A stretch of 64,000 bases of DNA from assembly GCF_030246865.1 (NCBI RefSeq), contig NZ_CP126738.1, forward strand, positions 1,798,001 through 1,862,000. The letters run 5' to 3'. The position numbers were made by a program, and so were the translations under genes. The notes beneath the pieces were generated by a model. That model had not been told where the DNA came from, did no database searches, and saw only the letters and a program-made list of their open reading frames with translations. Source of the stretch: Microbacterium sp. zg-B96 (lineage in GTDB: Bacteria > Actinomycetota > Actinomycetes > Actinomycetales > Microbacteriaceae). Positions 62,995 through 64,000 of this stretch are shown one piece after another (position 1 is the first letter of the stretch; every line of letters begins with the position of its first letter).

Positions 62995-64000
62995 GGATCA
63001 CCGACACGAGCGACCTGTGGTGGAAGTCCGCAGTCGTCTACTGCCTCGACGTCGAGACGTTCCTCGACTCCGACGGTGACGGCGTGGGCGATCTGCAGGG
63101 GCTCGCATCCCGCATCGATTACCTCGCCCAACTGGGCGTCACGTGCCTCTGGCTCATGCCGTTCTACCCGACGCCCGACCGCGACGACGGGTACGACGTC
63201 ACCGATTTCTACGGCGTCGATCCGCGGCTGGGCACGCACGGCGACCTCGTCGAGGTGATCCGCACCGCGCGTGACAGGGGAATGCGCGTGATCGTCGACC
63301 TCGTGGTGAACCACACCTCCGACCGGCATCCGTGGTTCCGTTCCGCGAAGCGCAGCACATCGTCGCGCTACCGCGACTTCTATGTCTGGCGATCCGATCC
63401 GCCCCCGAAAGGCCAGAAGAACCCGGTCTTCCCCGGCGAGGCCGACGGCATTTGGACGCGCGACGACGCGTCGGGCGAGTGGTACATGCACAGCTTCTAT
63501 CCGCACCAGCCCGACCTGAACATCGCCAACCCGGCCGTGCGCGACGAGATCGCCAAGACCATCGGGTTCTGGCTGCAACTGGGGATCTCCGGGTTCCGGG
63601 TGGATGCGGTGCCGTTCCTGCTGGAAGTGCCCGAGGGTGCCGAGATGGCCAACCCGCACGACATGCTGCGCGACATCCGGCGCTTCCTGCAGCGGCGCTC
63701 AAGCGAAGCGGTGCTGCTGGGCGAGGTCAACCTCCCCTATGAGCAGCAGGCGGCGTACTTCGGCGCCGGCAACGACGGCCAGGAATTGACGATGCAGTTC
63801 GACTTCGCGGGCATGCAGGCGTTCTACCTGTCGCTCGTCCGGCAGGATCCGACGTCCCTCGCGGCGGCACTCTCGTCGCGCCCGAGCCTGCCGATCGAGG
63901 CACAGTGGGCGAACTTCCTGCGCAACCATGACGAGCTCACCCTCGACCAACTGACCGAGGAGGAGCGGCAGGAGGTGTTCGAGGCCTTCGCTCCCGACGA
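62991..64000 (+). CDS. GH13 trehalose synthase-like enzyme (N-terminal part, cut by window edge)
   Basis: 336 residues visible. Begins WWKSAVVYCLDVETFLDSDG, with the (beta/alpha)8 landmarks VIVDLVVNHTSD, GFRVDAVPF (nucleophile Asp), LLGEVN (acid/base Glu) and FLRNHDELTL (transition-state Asp). This arrangement matches the trehalose synthase/maltokinase-associated GH13_16 group rather than GH13 amylases in general. GTG overlaps the upstream gene stop. C-terminal domain lies outside the window. Confidence 0.9.
   Translation, partial: MRITDTSDLWWKSAVVYCLDVETFLDSDGDGVGDLQGLASRIDYLAQLGVTCLWLMPFYPTPDRDDGYDVTDFYGVDPRLGTHGDLVEVIRTARDRGMRVIVDLVVNHTSDRHPWFRSAKRSTSSRYRDFYVWRSDPPPKGQKNPVFPGEADGIWTRDDASGEWYMHSFYPHQPDLNIANPAVRDEIAKTIGFWLQLGISGFRVDAVPFLLEVPEGAEMANPHDMLRDIRRFLQRRSSEAVLLGEVNLPYEQQAAYFGAGNDGQELTMQFDFAGMQAFYLSLVRQDPTSLAAALSSRPSLPIEAQWANFLRNHDELTLDQLTEEERQEVFEAFAPD

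Overview
The window is high-GC DNA with dense short-spaced operons, many GTG starts and start codons lying 6-8 nt after a TAnnnT box (leaderless style). Gene content (non-discriminating GluRS beside tRNA-Gln, FtsEX-SmpB-ssrA, class F sortase with ECF sigma, DUF427, DUF1345, TIGR03885-type LLM protein beside a GH13 enzyme) points to an actinobacterium, most probably Microbacteriaceae and close to Microbacterium. This is inferred from sequence character only.

Layout. 1-4.8 kb: start of a fructose-utilisation operon (DeoR regulator and fruK, cut by the left edge), an unusual LxxG-heptad-repeat membrane protein, a small membrane protein and an APH-fold kinase. 4.8-12.5 kb: a genomic island of about 7.7 kb lying on the 3' side of tRNA-Gln(CUG). 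It is bounded by a 29-bp direct repeat of the tRNA 3' half, has an excisionase and a decayed integrase at one end, and carries IS3 fragments, an SDR enzyme, a lipoprotein, a phosphotransferase and a GNAT acetyltransferase. 12.6-18.4 kb: gltX, MFS, FAH-family hydrolase, ilvE and leuB on one strand. 18.4-20.6 kb: DHA2 exporter with divergent TetR. 20.6-23.2 kb: serA and two membrane proteins. 23.3-26.1 kb: adhE with a FadR-type palindrome at its promoter. 26.2-31.3 kb: ilvD-ilvB-ilvN-ilvC. 31.5-33.7 kb: otsA-otsB trehalose synthesis. 34.2-37.7 kb: SCOT subunits and thiolase with a divergent IclR regulator. 37.9 kb: tRNA-Lys. 38-46 kb: hisN and mostly poorly characterised membrane, secreted and small acidic proteins. 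46-48.6 kb: a DUF4062-STAND ATPase-TPR protein. 48.6-52.1 kb: a second element of about 3.4 kb inserted at the 3' end of ssrA (tmRNA), bounded by imperfect att-like repeats and carrying paired 11-mers inside both ends. 52.5-60.3 kb: tautomerase, SIMPL protein, smpB, ftsX, ftsE, then a DUF4397-sortase-ECF sigma-anti-sigma operon, then prfB. 60.3-64 kb: MFS transporter, small Cys-rich protein, LLM oxidoreductase and a GH13 trehalose-synthase-like enzyme cut by the right edge.

How the parts work together. Branched-chain amino acid synthesis is split between ilvDBNC and leuB-ilvE, and serA supplies serine. Ribosome rescue is represented by ssrA and smpB. FtsEX serves cell division. Acetyl-CoA and ketone metabolism is covered by adhE and the SCOT-thiolase operon. 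Trehalose is represented by otsAB and the right-edge GH13 enzyme. The two decayed integrative elements at RNA genes and the STAND NTPase beside one of them are the accessory part of the window and the most interesting places to look.
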